From assembly GCF_017311415.1 (NCBI RefSeq), contig NZ_JAEKIS010000008.1, positions 124,001 to 188,000 on the forward strand: a stretch of 64,000 nucleotides of DNA, given 5' to 3'. Positions 33,823 to 43,862 of this stretch are shown here, piece by piece. Within the stretch, counting starts at the first letter, position 1; every line of letters starts with the position of its first letter. Origin of the DNA: Salipiger abyssi. Its GTDB lineage: Bacteria; Pseudomonadota; Alphaproteobacteria; Rhodobacterales; Rhodobacteraceae. The translations under genes and the position numbers were made by a program. The notes under the pieces are model-generated. The model saw nothing but the letters and a program-made list of their open reading frames with translations. It did not search any database and was not told the origin of the DNA.

Positions 33823-35004
33823 ATGACCGAACCGAAACCCGAAACCCTCAACCCCACGAAACTGATCCAGGCCGGGCGCCCCGAAGGCGGCGACGGTCTG
33901 CCGGTCAACCCGCCGGTGGTGCGCGCCTCGACCTTTTCCTTCCGCTCGATGGAGGCGTTCAACGCCACCGCCGCCACCCCCTTTGACGCGCCGTTCTATG
34001 GCCGTGTGGGCACGCCCACGAGCTTTGCCTTCGAGAGTGCCATGGCCGAACTCGAAGGCGCCCATCGCGCCATCGCCTACCCCTCGGGTCTGGCGGCGAT
34101 CATGGCGGTCTACATGGCCTATCTCTCGGCAGGCGATCATGTGCTGATGGTCGACAGCGTCTATGGCCCGGCGCGCCGCACCATGGTGCGAAGCCTGTCC
34201 CGCATGGGCGTGAGCGTGGATTTCTACGACCCCTCCATCGGCGCGGGGATCGAGGCGCTGATCGGCCCGGAAACCCGGCTCATCTACATGGAATCCCCCG
34301 GCAGCGGCACGTTCGAGGTGATGGACGTGCCCGCCATCGTCACCATTGCCCGCAAACACGGGATCGTCACCGCCATCGACAACACCTGGGCGACGCCGCA
34401 TTACTTCCGCCCGCTGGAGCACGGCGTCGATGTCTCGATCCACGCGGCGACGAAATACATCACCGGCCATTCCGACGCGATGCTGGGCGTGGTGGCGGTG
34501 AGTGAGGCGGCGCATGACGCACTGCGCCGCGCCACGCAGGATCTCGGCATGGTGGCGGGCAGCGAAGAGGTCAATCTCGGTCTGCGCGGGCTGCACACGC
34601 TGGACGTCCGGCTGGCGCGGCACGATGCCAACGGGCGGGCGCTGGCGACATGGCTGGCGACGCGCCCCGAGACCGGCCGCATCCTGCACCCGGCGCATCC
34701 CGACTGCACCGGCCACGCGATCTGGAAACGCGATTTCGCCGGCGCCTCCGGGCTCTTTGCGGTGGAGCTGCCGGGCTGGGACGAGGCGCGCATCAATGCC
34801 TTCCTGCGCGGCATGGCGTGCTTCCGCATCGGCTTTAGCTGGGGCGGCTATGAAAGCCTCGCCCTGCCCGCCCATCCCGAGAGCCGCGAACATCCCAAAT
34901 GGAAAGGCGGGCCGGTGCTGCGCTTTCATGCCGGTCTGGAAGATCCCGCCGACCTGATCGCCGATCTCGACCGCGCCTTTGCCCGGGCCGCAGCCGAAGC
35001 GTGA
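33823..35004 (+). CDS. cystathionine beta-lyase-like PLP enzyme (Cys/Met metabolism family)
   Basis: A 393-residue fold-type I PLP enzyme with Schiff-base Lys211 in SIHAATKYITGHSDAMLG, the NPPVVRASTFSF start, the YGRVGTPTSFAFESAMAELEGA cofactor region, AIDNTWATP with the PLP-binding Asp, and GLRGLHTLDVRLARH. The family cleaves C-S bonds of cystathionine, cysteine or their conjugates to release a thiol or sulfide, pyruvate and ammonia. It ends six bases from the convergent LysR gene. With the sulfurtransferase it may process a cysteine-derived breakdown product instead of biosynthetic cystathionine. Confidence 0.92.
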   Translation: MTEPKPETLNPTKLIQAGRPEGGDGLPVNPPVVRASTFSFRSMEAFNATAATPFDAPFYGRVGTPTSFAFESAMAELEGAHRAIAYPSGLAAIMAVYMAYLSAGDHVLMVDSVYGPARRTMVRSLSRMGVSVDFYDPSIGAGIEALIGPETRLIYMESPGSGTFEVMDVPAIVTIARKHGIVTAIDNTWATPHYFRPLEHGVDVSIHAATKYITGHSDAMLGVVAVSEAAHDALRRATQDLGMVAGSEEVNLGLRGLHTLDVRLARHDANGRALATWLATRPETGRILHPAHPDCTGHAIWKRDFAGASGLFAVELPGWDEARINAFLRGMACFRIGFSWGGYESLALPAHPESREHPKWKGGPVLRFHAGLEDPADLIADLDRAFARAAAEA

Positions 35005-35010
35005 GGCGCC

Positions 35011-36069
35011 TCAGCGCCCGCGCGCCAGCGCCGGGTCGGCGGGATCGGCCGTCCCGATCGGCATCCGGGTGGCGTTGCGGAAATACTCGTCGATATATGT
35101 CTGAAACCGCGCCCCCACCAGCGAGGTGCGGTTGGGCTGGGTCAGCAGCCCGATCTCGCGCATCAGTGTCGGGTGGAAGGGCCGCGCCAGCAGCCGGTTG
35201 CTCTCGCGCAGATAGGGCGAGAAGGGCGAAATGATCGACACCCCCGCGCCGGCGGCGACGAAATTGCACACTGCCTCATGGGTGGTCGCCTCGACCACCA
35301 CCTTGCGCGGCAGACCCAGCCGGTCAAAGATCTGGTCGATCTGGAACCGGGTCGGCGAAGAGCGCGGGAAACCGATGAACGGGAAATCCGCCAGATCCTG
35401 CGGCTCGATCATGCGCTTGCCGGCCAGCGGATGATCCGGCGGCATGATGCAGACGGCGGGCTCCGCCGAGATCAGCTCGACATCGAGATCGCCGGTGAAG
35501 GCGGGCAGCGACACCAGGCCGAACTCCACCTTGTCGGACTGCACCCAATCGACGATGCGGTCGTGGTGATCGACCTCGAGATTGACGGTGACGCCGGGAT
35601 TGTCCCTGAGAAACTGTGAGATGATCTGCGGCAAAAGCCCGTTGCCGTAAAGGCTGATCGTGCCGATGCGCAGCTCTCCGATCTCCAGATCGCGGATCGC
35701 GAAGGCGCGGCGGTTGAGCTCCTCCAGCCCCGAAAACAGCGAGCCCACCTCCTCGCGCAGCCGCTTGGCCTCGGGCGTGGGGATGGTGCCGTGCCGGGTG
35801 CGACGAAACAGCGTGTAGCCGAGGCTCTCCTGCATGTCGGCCATCAGGCGGCTGACGGCGGGCTGCGAGATCTGGAGGAACTCCGCCGCCTTGGTCATGC
35901 TGCCCAGAAGCATCACCGCACGGAAGGCCTCGACCTGGCGCATCGTCAGTTGCCGCATACTCTTGACCTCCGTACCCTCTCCGCCCTGCCGCGTCTTCTT
36001 TCCCTTGGCAGGGGACTTTTTCCCGGCATTGGGGGAAGATGCCCGTTCCGGTTGCGGCTTACCAGTCAT
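35011..36069 (-). CDS. LysR-family transcriptional regulator with basic N-terminal extension
   Basis: A 352-residue regulator. The DNA-binding domain begins at MRQLTMRQVEAFRAVMLLGS (about residue 38) and includes TKAAEFLQISQPAVSRLMADMQ; the effector domain starts at GELRIGTISLYGNGLLPQII. The ATG at 36069 overlaps the molybdoenzyme stop (ATGA), implying coupling, and adds a 37-residue Lys/Ser/Gly-rich tail (KKSPAKGKKTRQ); translation may instead start at MRQLTMRQ (35958). It is the last gene of the long minus operon starting at 45200, unusual for LysR genes, which are more often divergent. It probably controls that operon or the convergent one. Confidence 0.88.
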   Translation of the reverse strand: MTGKPQPERASSPNAGKKSPAKGKKTRQGGEGTEVKSMRQLTMRQVEAFRAVMLLGSMTKAAEFLQISQPAVSRLMADMQESLGYTLFRRTRHGTIPTPEAKRLREEVGSLFSGLEELNRRAFAIRDLEIGELRIGTISLYGNGLLPQIISQFLRDNPGVTVNLEVDHHDRIVDWVQSDKVEFGLVSLPAFTGDLDVELISAEPAVCIMPPDHPLAGKRMIEPQDLADFPFIGFPRSSPTRFQIDQIFDRLGLPRKVVVEATTHEAVCNFVAAGAGVSIISPFSPYLRESNRLLARPFHPTLMREIGLLTQPNRTSLVGARFQTYIDEYFRNATRMPIGTADPADPALARGR

Positions 36070-38375
36070 TCTTGCCCGTTTTCCTGTCGCTGCACGATCC
36101 GGGGCGGCTTGTGGCTGCGGATCGGGCGCGGCGGCGCGTCGAGCCGCGCCAGCTCGACCAGGCAGCTCTGCGCAGCGCAGCCCTGCCCCATCTCCGAACT
36201 GCCGATATCGCGGGTCAGGACGTTGGGGTTGCTGCCCCGGTCCTCGCGCCCGTCGGGATCGTAGGCCGAGCCGGTGGCCAGCATCGCCACGTCGTCATGC
36301 AGCGCCGGGTCGATCTGCGCCCAGGCGTGGCAGGCACCCCGGTCGTTGAAGATCCGCAGGATATCGCCCTCGGCAATGCCCCGCTCGCGCGCCGCCTTTT
36401 CCGAGATCCGCACCGGCTCCAGCCCGTCCCGCTTGCCCTCGGCGACATAAGCGCTGCCCTCCATCTGCCCGTGCAGCTTGCGCGCCGGCTGCGGCGTCAG
36501 CAGGTGCAACGGATAGCGCTTTGCAAGCGGCGCGCCGAGCCATTCCTCAGGATCGAGCCAGGCCGGGTGGCCGGGCTGGCGGCCCTCGGTTTCTTCGATG
36601 AGATCCTTCTGGAACAGCTCGATCCGGCCCGACGGCGTGTTGAGCCGGTGCGCCTCCGGATCGGCGCGGTAATCTCCGAACATCACATAGGTTTCGGGCG
36701 GTGCCGGGATCTCGGCATAGCCCTGCGCCCAGAAGCGCTCGAAATCCGGCAGCGTCACGCCGCGCGCGGCCATCTCCTGCACGGCGCGGCCATAGGAGTG
36801 GCGGATCCAGCCCATCTCGTCGCGCCCGCCGGTAAAGGCGTCGCGGTCGCCCAGCCGCTCGGCGAGATCGGCGAAGATGTCGAAATCGTTGCGCGCCTCG
36901 CCCTGCGGCGGAACAAGCTGCTCCATCGCCAGAAGATAGGGCTCGCGCGAGGAGCCGCCGAGATCGTTGCGCTCCAGCGAGGTGGTGGCGGGCAGCACGA
37001 TATCGGCGTGGCGCGCGGTGGCGGTCCAGTGGCATTCGTGCACGATCACCGTCTCGGGCCGGCGGAACGCCTCGCGCAGCCGGTTGAGATCCTGATGATG
37101 GTGGAACGGATTGCCGCCCGCCCAATAGACCAGCCTTATATCGGGATAGGTGCCGGTCTCGCCCATGAAGCGATACTGCCCGCCGGGATCGAGCAGCATG
37201 TCGGCCACCCGCGCCACCGGGATCACCGATTTCGCCGGGTTCGGCCCCATGGGCAGCCCGTGCAGCGGCGTGCCGAAACGCGGATTGCCCTGCCCGTTGG
37301 TCGAGCCGTAGCCAAAGCCGAAACCGCCGCCGTGCAGACCGATCTGTCCCAGCACCGCCGCCAGCGCCGCCAGCGCCCAGAACGGCTGTTCGCCGTGGCG
37401 TGCCCGTTGCAGCGCCCAGTTCGCAGCCAGCATCACCCGCTTGCCGGGCAGCGAGAGGGCAAGCGCGCGGATCGTCTCTGCCGGGATCCCGCAGATCTCC
37501 GCCGCCCACTCGGCAGTTTTCTCGATGCCGTCGCTGTCACCCGCCAGATAGGCGGCGAAGGGCCTGAACCCTGCGGTATAGCGGTCGAGAAACGCGCGGT
37601 CGTGCCGGCCCGCCCGGATCACCTCGCGGGTCAGCGCGAGGATCAGCGCGGTGTCGGTATTGGGCCGGATCGGCAGCCACTCCGCCTCCGCCCCGTCGAG
37701 ATCCGCCCTGGAGGGCGAGATATTGACCAGCCGCAGGCCCGAGAGCTGCGCCAGGAACCGCCCGTGCACATGGGTCGAGGCACCGCCCGACTGCACCGCC
37801 CAGGTCCGGTCCGGCAGCCCGCCGAAGGCGAGGAAGATATCGCAATGCGCGGCGATGCTCTCGGCGGAGGTCAGATGCGAGCCGATGGCGGCCTTGGTGC
37901 CCAGCACGCGCGGGATAAAGGCCTGCGCGGCGCCGTAGCTGTAATTCATCACCTGATCGGTGGAGCCGCCAAAGGCATAGAGAAACCGCCGTATCAGCGT
38001 GCGCGCATGGTGGATGCGCCCGGCGGAGGACCAGCCATAGGAGCCGCCGAAAATCGCCGCGTCGCCATGATCGCGCCGCACCCGCGCCAGCTCGCCCGCC
38101 GCGCGGTCGAGCGCCTCGTCCCAGCCGACCTGTATGAAGTCGTCCTCACCGCGCCCGGCACCGCCATCGCCCTTCAGCCAGCCCGCGCGCACCAGAGGCG
38201 CGGCCACGCGCAGCGGCGAGGTCAGCATCTCGGGCCAGGCGTGAATGAGCCCCGAGGGCTCGGGGTCGTGCTCGAACGGCTCGATGCGGCGCAGCTCGCC
38301 ATCCACCACCTCGGCGCGGAACGCTCCCCAATGCGAGGCGGAGAGTCGCAGCCTCGTCTGATCGCTCGTACCCAT
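36066..38375 (-). CDS. molybdopterin oxidoreductase (BisC/biotin sulfoxide reductase-like, DMSO reductase family)
   Basis: A 769-residue molybdoenzyme without signal peptide or N-terminal iron-sulfur cysteines, so cytoplasmic and BisC-like. The GGSYGWSSAGRIHHARTLIRR segment (shown in part: YGWSSAGRIHHA) and MNYSYGAAQ with candidate Mo ligand Ser146 match the DMSO/TMAO/biotin sulfoxide reductase group. LVYWAGGNPFHHHQD and HLLTPQPARKLHGQM follow in the later domains. ATG 38375 is preferred to an upstream in-frame ATG overlapping the ATPase gene. Reductases of this group remove oxygen from S- or N-oxides. Located one base after an ABC ATPase gene in a transport operon, it may reduce an imported sulfoxide or N-oxide. 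Confidence 0.9.
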   Translation of the reverse strand: MGTSDQTRLRLSASHWGAFRAEVVDGELRRIEPFEHDPEPSGLIHAWPEMLTSPLRVAAPLVRAGWLKGDGGAGRGEDDFIQVGWDEALDRAAGELARVRRDHGDAAIFGGSYGWSSAGRIHHARTLIRRFLYAFGGSTDQVMNYSYGAAQAFIPRVLGTKAAIGSHLTSAESIAAHCDIFLAFGGLPDRTWAVQSGGASTHVHGRFLAQLSGLRLVNISPSRADLDGAEAEWLPIRPNTDTALILALTREVIRAGRHDRAFLDRYTAGFRPFAAYLAGDSDGIEKTAEWAAEICGIPAETIRALALSLPGKRVMLAANWALQRARHGEQPFWALAALAAVLGQIGLHGGGFGFGYGSTNGQGNPRFGTPLHGLPMGPNPAKSVIPVARVADMLLDPGGQYRFMGETGTYPDIRLVYWAGGNPFHHHQDLNRLREAFRRPETVIVHECHWTATARHADIVLPATTSLERNDLGGSSREPYLLAMEQLVPPQGEARNDFDIFADLAERLGDRDAFTGGRDEMGWIRHSYGRAVQEMAARGVTLPDFERFWAQGYAEIPAPPETYVMFGDYRADPEAHRLNTPSGRIELFQKDLIEETEGRQPGHPAWLDPEEWLGAPLAKRYPLHLLTPQPARKLHGQMEGSAYVAEGKRDGLEPVRISEKAARERGIAEGDILRIFNDRGACHAWAQIDPALHDDVAMLATGSAYDPDGREDRGSNPNVLTRDIGSSEMGQGCAAQSCLVELARLDAPPRPIRSHKPPRIVQRQENGQE

Positions 38376-38376
38376 C

Positions 38377-39362
38377 TCAGCCCCCCGTCGCCGCCTGCAC
38401 CGGCGGTGACTCACGTTCTAGGGGGGCGAAGTCCCGGGCGAAATGGCAGGCGACAAGATGCGGCAGCCCGTCGTCGGTGAGCGCCGGGCGCGCTTCGGCG
38501 CAGATCGCCTGCGCGTGGCGGCAGCGGGTGCGGAACGGGCAGCCCGAAGGCGGGTTCACCGCCGAGGGCACATCGCCGGTCAGCCGCTCGCCGCGCATGC
38601 CGCCGGCGGCATCGGGAATCGAGCTGGTGAGCGCGCGGGTATAGGGGTGGCGGCGCTCGGCCCAGACCGATTCCGCGTCGCCCAGCTCGACGATCTGGCC
38701 GAGATACATCACCGCGATCCGGTGCGAGACGTAACGCACCACGCTCAGATCGTGCGAGATGAACAGGAAGGACACCCCCAGATCGCGCTGAAGCTTAGTC
38801 AGCAGGTTCAGCACCTGCGCCTGCACCGAGACATCCAGCGCCGAGACCGCCTCGTCGCAGACGATCAGCTCCGGCTCCAGCGTCAGCGCCCGGGCGATGG
38901 AGACCCGCTGGCGCTGCCCGCCCGAGATCTGGTGCGGATAGCGGTCGAGCAGATGCAGGCCAAGACCCACCTGCGCGGCCAGCTCCTCGACCCGCGCGCG
39001 GCGCTCGGCGGCGCTGCCGCGCCCGTGGATCTTCAGCGGCTGCTCGATGCTGCGGCGCACGGTGTGGCGCGGGTTGAGCGAGCCCATAGGATCCTGAAAC
39101 ACCATCTGCACCCGCTGCGCGGCGGCGCGCCGGTCGGCGGCGGAGGTGCCGAGCGCCTGCCCGCCCACCACGATAGAGCCCTCCTGCGGGGTGTTGAGCC
39201 CCACGACGCAGCGCGCCAGAGAGGATTTCCCGCATCCGGATTCGCCCACGAGCCCCAGCGTCTCGGCCTTGTTCAGCGTCAGGTTCACGCCGTCCACCGC
39301 GCGCAGCGGCCCCGCCGGGGTCGGGTGGTGCAGCGAGAGGTTCACCAGTTCCAGAGACCGGG

Positions 39363-39366
<4 letters not shown>
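38377..39366 (-). CDS. dipeptide/oligopeptide-type ABC transporter ATPase (DppF-like)
   Basis: A 329-residue ATPase: Walker A GESGCGKSSLAR, Q-loop VFQDPMGSLNPR, signature SGGQRQRVSIARAL, Walker B LIVCDEAVSALD, H-loop ISHDLSVVRY, and the oligopeptide-type C-terminal extension with GCPFRTRCRHAQAIC, where cysteines of the expected Fe-S/zinc-like site are visible. Second ATPase of the importer; it overlaps the DppD-like gene by four bases and precedes the molybdoenzyme gene by one base. Confidence 0.95.
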
Positions 39367-40343
<977 letters not shown>

Positions 40344-40347
40344 CGGC

Positions 40348-41187
40348 TCAGCCCTTGCGGAGTCGAGGATTGAGAACGTCATTCAGCGCGTCTCCGATCA
40401 GGTTCAGGGCCAGCACGGTCAGCACCACGGCGCCCGCGGGGATCATGGTGATGTACCAGGCCATGCGCAGCGCCGAGCGGCCGTTGCCGATCACCCCGCC
40501 CCAGCTCATCATGTTGGGATCGCCGAGGCCGAGGAACGAAAGCCCGCTCTCGATGATGATGGCATTGGCGACCAGCAGCGAGGTGGCGACGATGATGGGG
40601 CCGAGCGAGTTGGGCAGGATCTCGGCCAGCATGATGCGCCAGTCGGGCATGCCCATGATGCGGCAGGCCTGCACAAAATCCAGCGTCTTGATGCGCAGCA
40701 CCTCTGCCCGCACCAGCCGCGCCACCATGGGCCAGCTCACCAGCGCGATAGAGGTCACGATGGTGCCGATGGACGGGCCGATCAGCCCGACGATCAGGAT
40801 CGCCGCGAGGAAGGAGGGCAGCGTCTGGAACGCGTCGGTGATGCGCATAAGCATGTCGCCGATCCAGCCGCCGAAATAGCCCGAGACCAGCCCCACCGCA
40901 GCGCCCACGATGGCCGAGGCCAGCGCCGCCGAGAGCCCCACCAGCAGCGACACCCGCGCGCCATAGACCACCGAGACCAGCAGGTCGCGACCGAGCGAGT
41001 CGGTGCCGAGCAGCAGATCGGGGTTCTGCCCGGGCCAGAGCATCGGGCGGGCGACCATCTTGTACGGCCCTTGCGGAAAGAGATAGGGCGCGGCCAGCGC
41101 CATGGCGACGAAGAATAGCAGCAGCGCCAGCCCCACCGCGCCTGACGGGTGGCGCAGGAAGCGCCGGATTTGCGACGGGGGTTTCAT
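40348..41187 (-). CDS. dipeptide/oligopeptide-type ABC transporter permease (DppC-like)
   Basis: A 279-residue inner-membrane permease with about six predicted helices: AVGLALLLFFVAMALAAPYLF near the N-terminus, then the GTDSLGRDLLVSVVYGARVSL block typical of DppC, and the EAA-type loop region EVLRIKTLDFVQACRIMGMP contacting the ATPases. The C-terminal MIPAGAVVLTVLALNLIGDALND is usual. It overlaps the DppB-like gene by four bases. Confidence 0.95.
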   Translation of the reverse strand: MKPPSQIRRFLRHPSGAVGLALLLFFVAMALAAPYLFPQGPYKMVARPMLWPGQNPDLLLGTDSLGRDLLVSVVYGARVSLLVGLSAALASAIVGAAVGLVSGYFGGWIGDMLMRITDAFQTLPSFLAAILIVGLIGPSIGTIVTSIALVSWPMVARLVRAEVLRIKTLDFVQACRIMGMPDWRIMLAEILPNSLGPIIVATSLLVANAIIIESGLSFLGLGDPNMMSWGGVIGNGRSALRMAWYITMIPAGAVVLTVLALNLIGDALNDVLNPRLRKG

Positions 41188-42209
41188 TTCAGGCTCACCC
41201 TGGGATCGAGAACGGTATAGAGCAGATCCACCGCCAGATTGACGATGACGATGGCGAGCGAGCTGACGAACATCACGCCCAGCAGCATGGTGGTGTCGCG
41301 TTGGAACACCGCGTCATAGGCGGTGCGCGCCATGCCCGGCAGGCCAAAGACCGTCTCGACCACCACCGCGCCGCCGAGCACAGTGGAGACCTGAAGCCCC
41401 GCCATGGTAACGATGGGCAGCAGCGCGTTGCGCAGCGTGTGGACATAGATCACCCGGGTTTCGCTCAGCCCCTTGGCGCGGGCGGTGCGGACATAGTCCT
41501 GATCCATCACCTCCAGCATGGTGGAGCGCGCGAGCCGGGCATAGATCGCCACGTAAAAGGTGCAGAGCGCGGTCACCGGCATCACCAGATGCGCGGCCAT
41601 ATCCTTGACCAGCGCCCAGCCGGTATAGCCCGCCGAAACCGTGGTGAGACCCGCGATGGGGAACCAGCCGAGCTTGACCGAGAACACCAGCACCAGCAGC
41701 ATCGCAACGACGAAACTCGGCGCGGCATAGAGGACCAGCGCCACCGCATTGATCCCCATATCGGTCAGCGTGCCGGCCCTGCGGGCCGAAACCACGCCCA
41801 TCACCGTACCGATGGTGACCGAAAACAGCAGCGACAGCACCACCAGCGCGGCGGTGGTCGGCAGCCGGGCGGAGAGCACCTCCCAGACCGGCGCGTTCAT
41901 CCGGTAGGAATAGCCCAGATCGAAGGTCAGAAGCTGCGCGACATAATTCCAGAACTGCACCAGCAGCGGCAGGTCGAGCCCGAAGCGCGCGCGCAGATCG
42001 GCCATCTGCTCCTGCGTCATGTCGGCACCGCCGGCAATGACCGTGACCAGATCGCCCGGCGCCATCTGCATGATGACGAAATTGCCGATCACTACCAGCG
42101 CCATGACAAGAAACGCCTGCCCGAGCCGGCCCAACAGGAAACGCGCCCAGGGCGGGAGGGCCAGACGCGCCGCAGGGGCGCGCCGGGCAGAGGTATCGGT
42201 CAGGCTCAT
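41184..42209 (-). CDS. dipeptide/oligopeptide-type ABC transporter permease (DppB-like)
   Basis: A 341-residue permease with about six helices; GRLGQAFLVMALVVIGNFVIMQMAPGD is the first and ALVVLSLLFSVTIGTVMGVVSAR lies centrally. The EAA-type segment is TMLEVMDQDYVRTARAKGLSETRV, and LPGMARTAYDAVFQRD near the end is family-typical. A 25-residue Ala/Arg-rich cytoplasmic tail precedes the first helix. It overlaps the binding-protein gene by four bases. Confidence 0.95.
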   Translation of the reverse strand: MSLTDTSARRAPAARLALPPWARFLLGRLGQAFLVMALVVIGNFVIMQMAPGDLVTVIAGGADMTQEQMADLRARFGLDLPLLVQFWNYVAQLLTFDLGYSYRMNAPVWEVLSARLPTTAALVVLSLLFSVTIGTVMGVVSARRAGTLTDMGINAVALVLYAAPSFVVAMLLVLVFSVKLGWFPIAGLTTVSAGYTGWALVKDMAAHLVMPVTALCTFYVAIYARLARSTMLEVMDQDYVRTARAKGLSETRVIYVHTLRNALLPIVTMAGLQVSTVLGGAVVVETVFGLPGMARTAYDAVFQRDTTMLLGVMFVSSLAIVIVNLAVDLLYTVLDPRVSLK

Positions 42210-43804
42210 GCGTCTTTATGCACGTCTGCGAAGTTGCCGAAGAAGCTGAGCGCGCCCTGAACGTAATCCTTCACATTGGTGCTCGTGATCGTCTTCTTGG
42301 CATCGTAGACGAGCTGGATCACCGGCACATCCTCCATCGCGACGGCCTGGAAGTCGGCATAGAGCTGTTTGCGTTTCTCCAGATCGGTCTCGATCGCCGC
42401 CGCTTCGAGCAGCGCGTCAGCCTCGTCGCTGGCATAGCCCGAGCCGTTCGAGAACGGCACGCCGTCCTTGATGTTCTTCGACCAGTAGAACCGCTGCACC
42501 CCGATCGCCGGATCGGCGCCGGCAGAGGCGGTGTAGCTCGTCAGGTCGAAATCGTGGTCGGTATAGACGCGCTTCACGTAAGCCGCGAAATCGTTCACCC
42601 GCGCCTCGGCATTGATGCCGATCTCGCGGAACTGCTCGCGCATGTACTCGGCGGCGCGCGGCGGTTCCTCGCCATATTGCACCGCGTCGATCACCATGGA
42701 GAACCGCCAGCCGTCCTCGCCGCGCGGATAGCCCGCCTCGTCGAGCAGCGCCTCGGCCTTTTCCAGATCGATATCGTAATTCGGCACCCCCTCGGTGGTG
42801 TAGAACGCCTTTTGCTGAACGTGCAGAGGGCCGGTGCCGGGGCTTGCGAGACCGAACCAAACGTTTTCGGCCACCCATTTGTTGTCGATGGCAAAGTTCA
42901 GCGCCTGGCGCACGCGCTTGTCCTGCCATTGCGGGCGGCGCAGGTTGAAATCGCACAGGTGAATGGAGGGTGTATGCTCATAGCCCGCGCCGTTCACCTC
43001 GAACCCGTCAAGGCTCTGGAAGCGCAGGATCTCGATTGTGGGAAGCTGGCTGGACCCCACCAAATCGGCCTCTCCGGTCTCCAGCATCGCAGCCCGGGTC
43101 GAGCCGTCGGAGATGTAGCGGAAAATCAACTGGTCGATCAGCGGCTTGCCCTCGTCCCAGTAATCGGGGTTGCGCTCCATCACCAGCGTCTCGCCGGGGG
43201 CGTAGCTGACGAATTTATAGGGGCCGGTGCCGATGGGCGAGAGGTTGGCCGGGTTCTGCTGGATGTCGGTGCCGACATAGACATGCGCCGGCAGCATCGG
43301 GCTTTCCTGCGCGTTCAGCGCCGACATCATCGCGGGCGCCGGCTTGGTCAGCTTGAAGACCGCGGTCAGCTCGTCCGGAGTCTCGATCTCGGTGACATTG
43401 GCAAAGGTGGCGCGGCCACGACCGTGGAACACCTTGAGCACTTCCATCACCGAAAAGCGCACGTCTTCGGAGGTGAAGGGCTCGCCGTCATGCCACATCA
43501 CGCCGGGGCGCAGCTTGAAGGTGACGGTCAGCCCGTCCTCGGAGACCTCCCAGCTTTCGGCAAGCTGCGGCTCGGGGGACATGCCTTCGCCATAGGTCAG
43601 CAGGCCGTCCATCATCTTGCCCGAAACCGCCGCCTCGCCGCCGCCGGTGCTGAGCGCGGCGTTGAGATAGACCGGCACCGGGCCGGTGGCGACGGTCAGC
43701 GTGGCGCTGCCTTGGGCACGGGCGAGCGGCGGCAGGGCGGGGATGGCAACGGACGCGGCAAGACCCGCGAGGATCTGTCGGCGGTTCGGCTTGAGCGGTG
43801 ACAT
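42206..43804 (-). CDS. dipeptide/oligopeptide-type ABC transporter substrate-binding protein (SBP family 5)
   Basis: A 532-residue binding protein. The start ATG 43804 gives a leader with a twin-Arg pair (PNRRQILAGLAASVAIPAL, then ARAQ), consistent with Tat or Sec export. Family 5 features: AESWEVSEDGLTVTFKLRPG, MWHDGEPFTSEDVRFS, GTGPYKFVSYAPGET and ADLVGSSQLPT. Family 5 proteins bind peptides, nickel, opines, or diverse catabolic substrates; the partner monooxygenase and molybdoenzyme genes argue against plain dipeptides. It is 58 bases after the monooxygenase gene. Confidence 0.93.
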   Translation of the reverse strand: MSPLKPNRRQILAGLAASVAIPALPPLARAQGSATLTVATGPVPVYLNAALSTGGGEAAVSGKMMDGLLTYGEGMSPEPQLAESWEVSEDGLTVTFKLRPGVMWHDGEPFTSEDVRFSVMEVLKVFHGRGRATFANVTEIETPDELTAVFKLTKPAPAMMSALNAQESPMLPAHVYVGTDIQQNPANLSPIGTGPYKFVSYAPGETLVMERNPDYWDEGKPLIDQLIFRYISDGSTRAAMLETGEADLVGSSQLPTIEILRFQSLDGFEVNGAGYEHTPSIHLCDFNLRRPQWQDKRVRQALNFAIDNKWVAENVWFGLASPGTGPLHVQQKAFYTTEGVPNYDIDLEKAEALLDEAGYPRGEDGWRFSMVIDAVQYGEEPPRAAEYMREQFREIGINAEARVNDFAAYVKRVYTDHDFDLTSYTASAGADPAIGVQRFYWSKNIKDGVPFSNGSGYASDEADALLEAAAIETDLEKRKQLYADFQAVAMEDVPVIQLVYDAKKTITSTNVKDYVQGALSFFGNFADVHKDA

Positions 43805-43862
43805 GGGTTGGATATCTCTCTGTTGCGGCAGTTGGGAGGTGTCCGGGTTGGCCCGGATCGGT

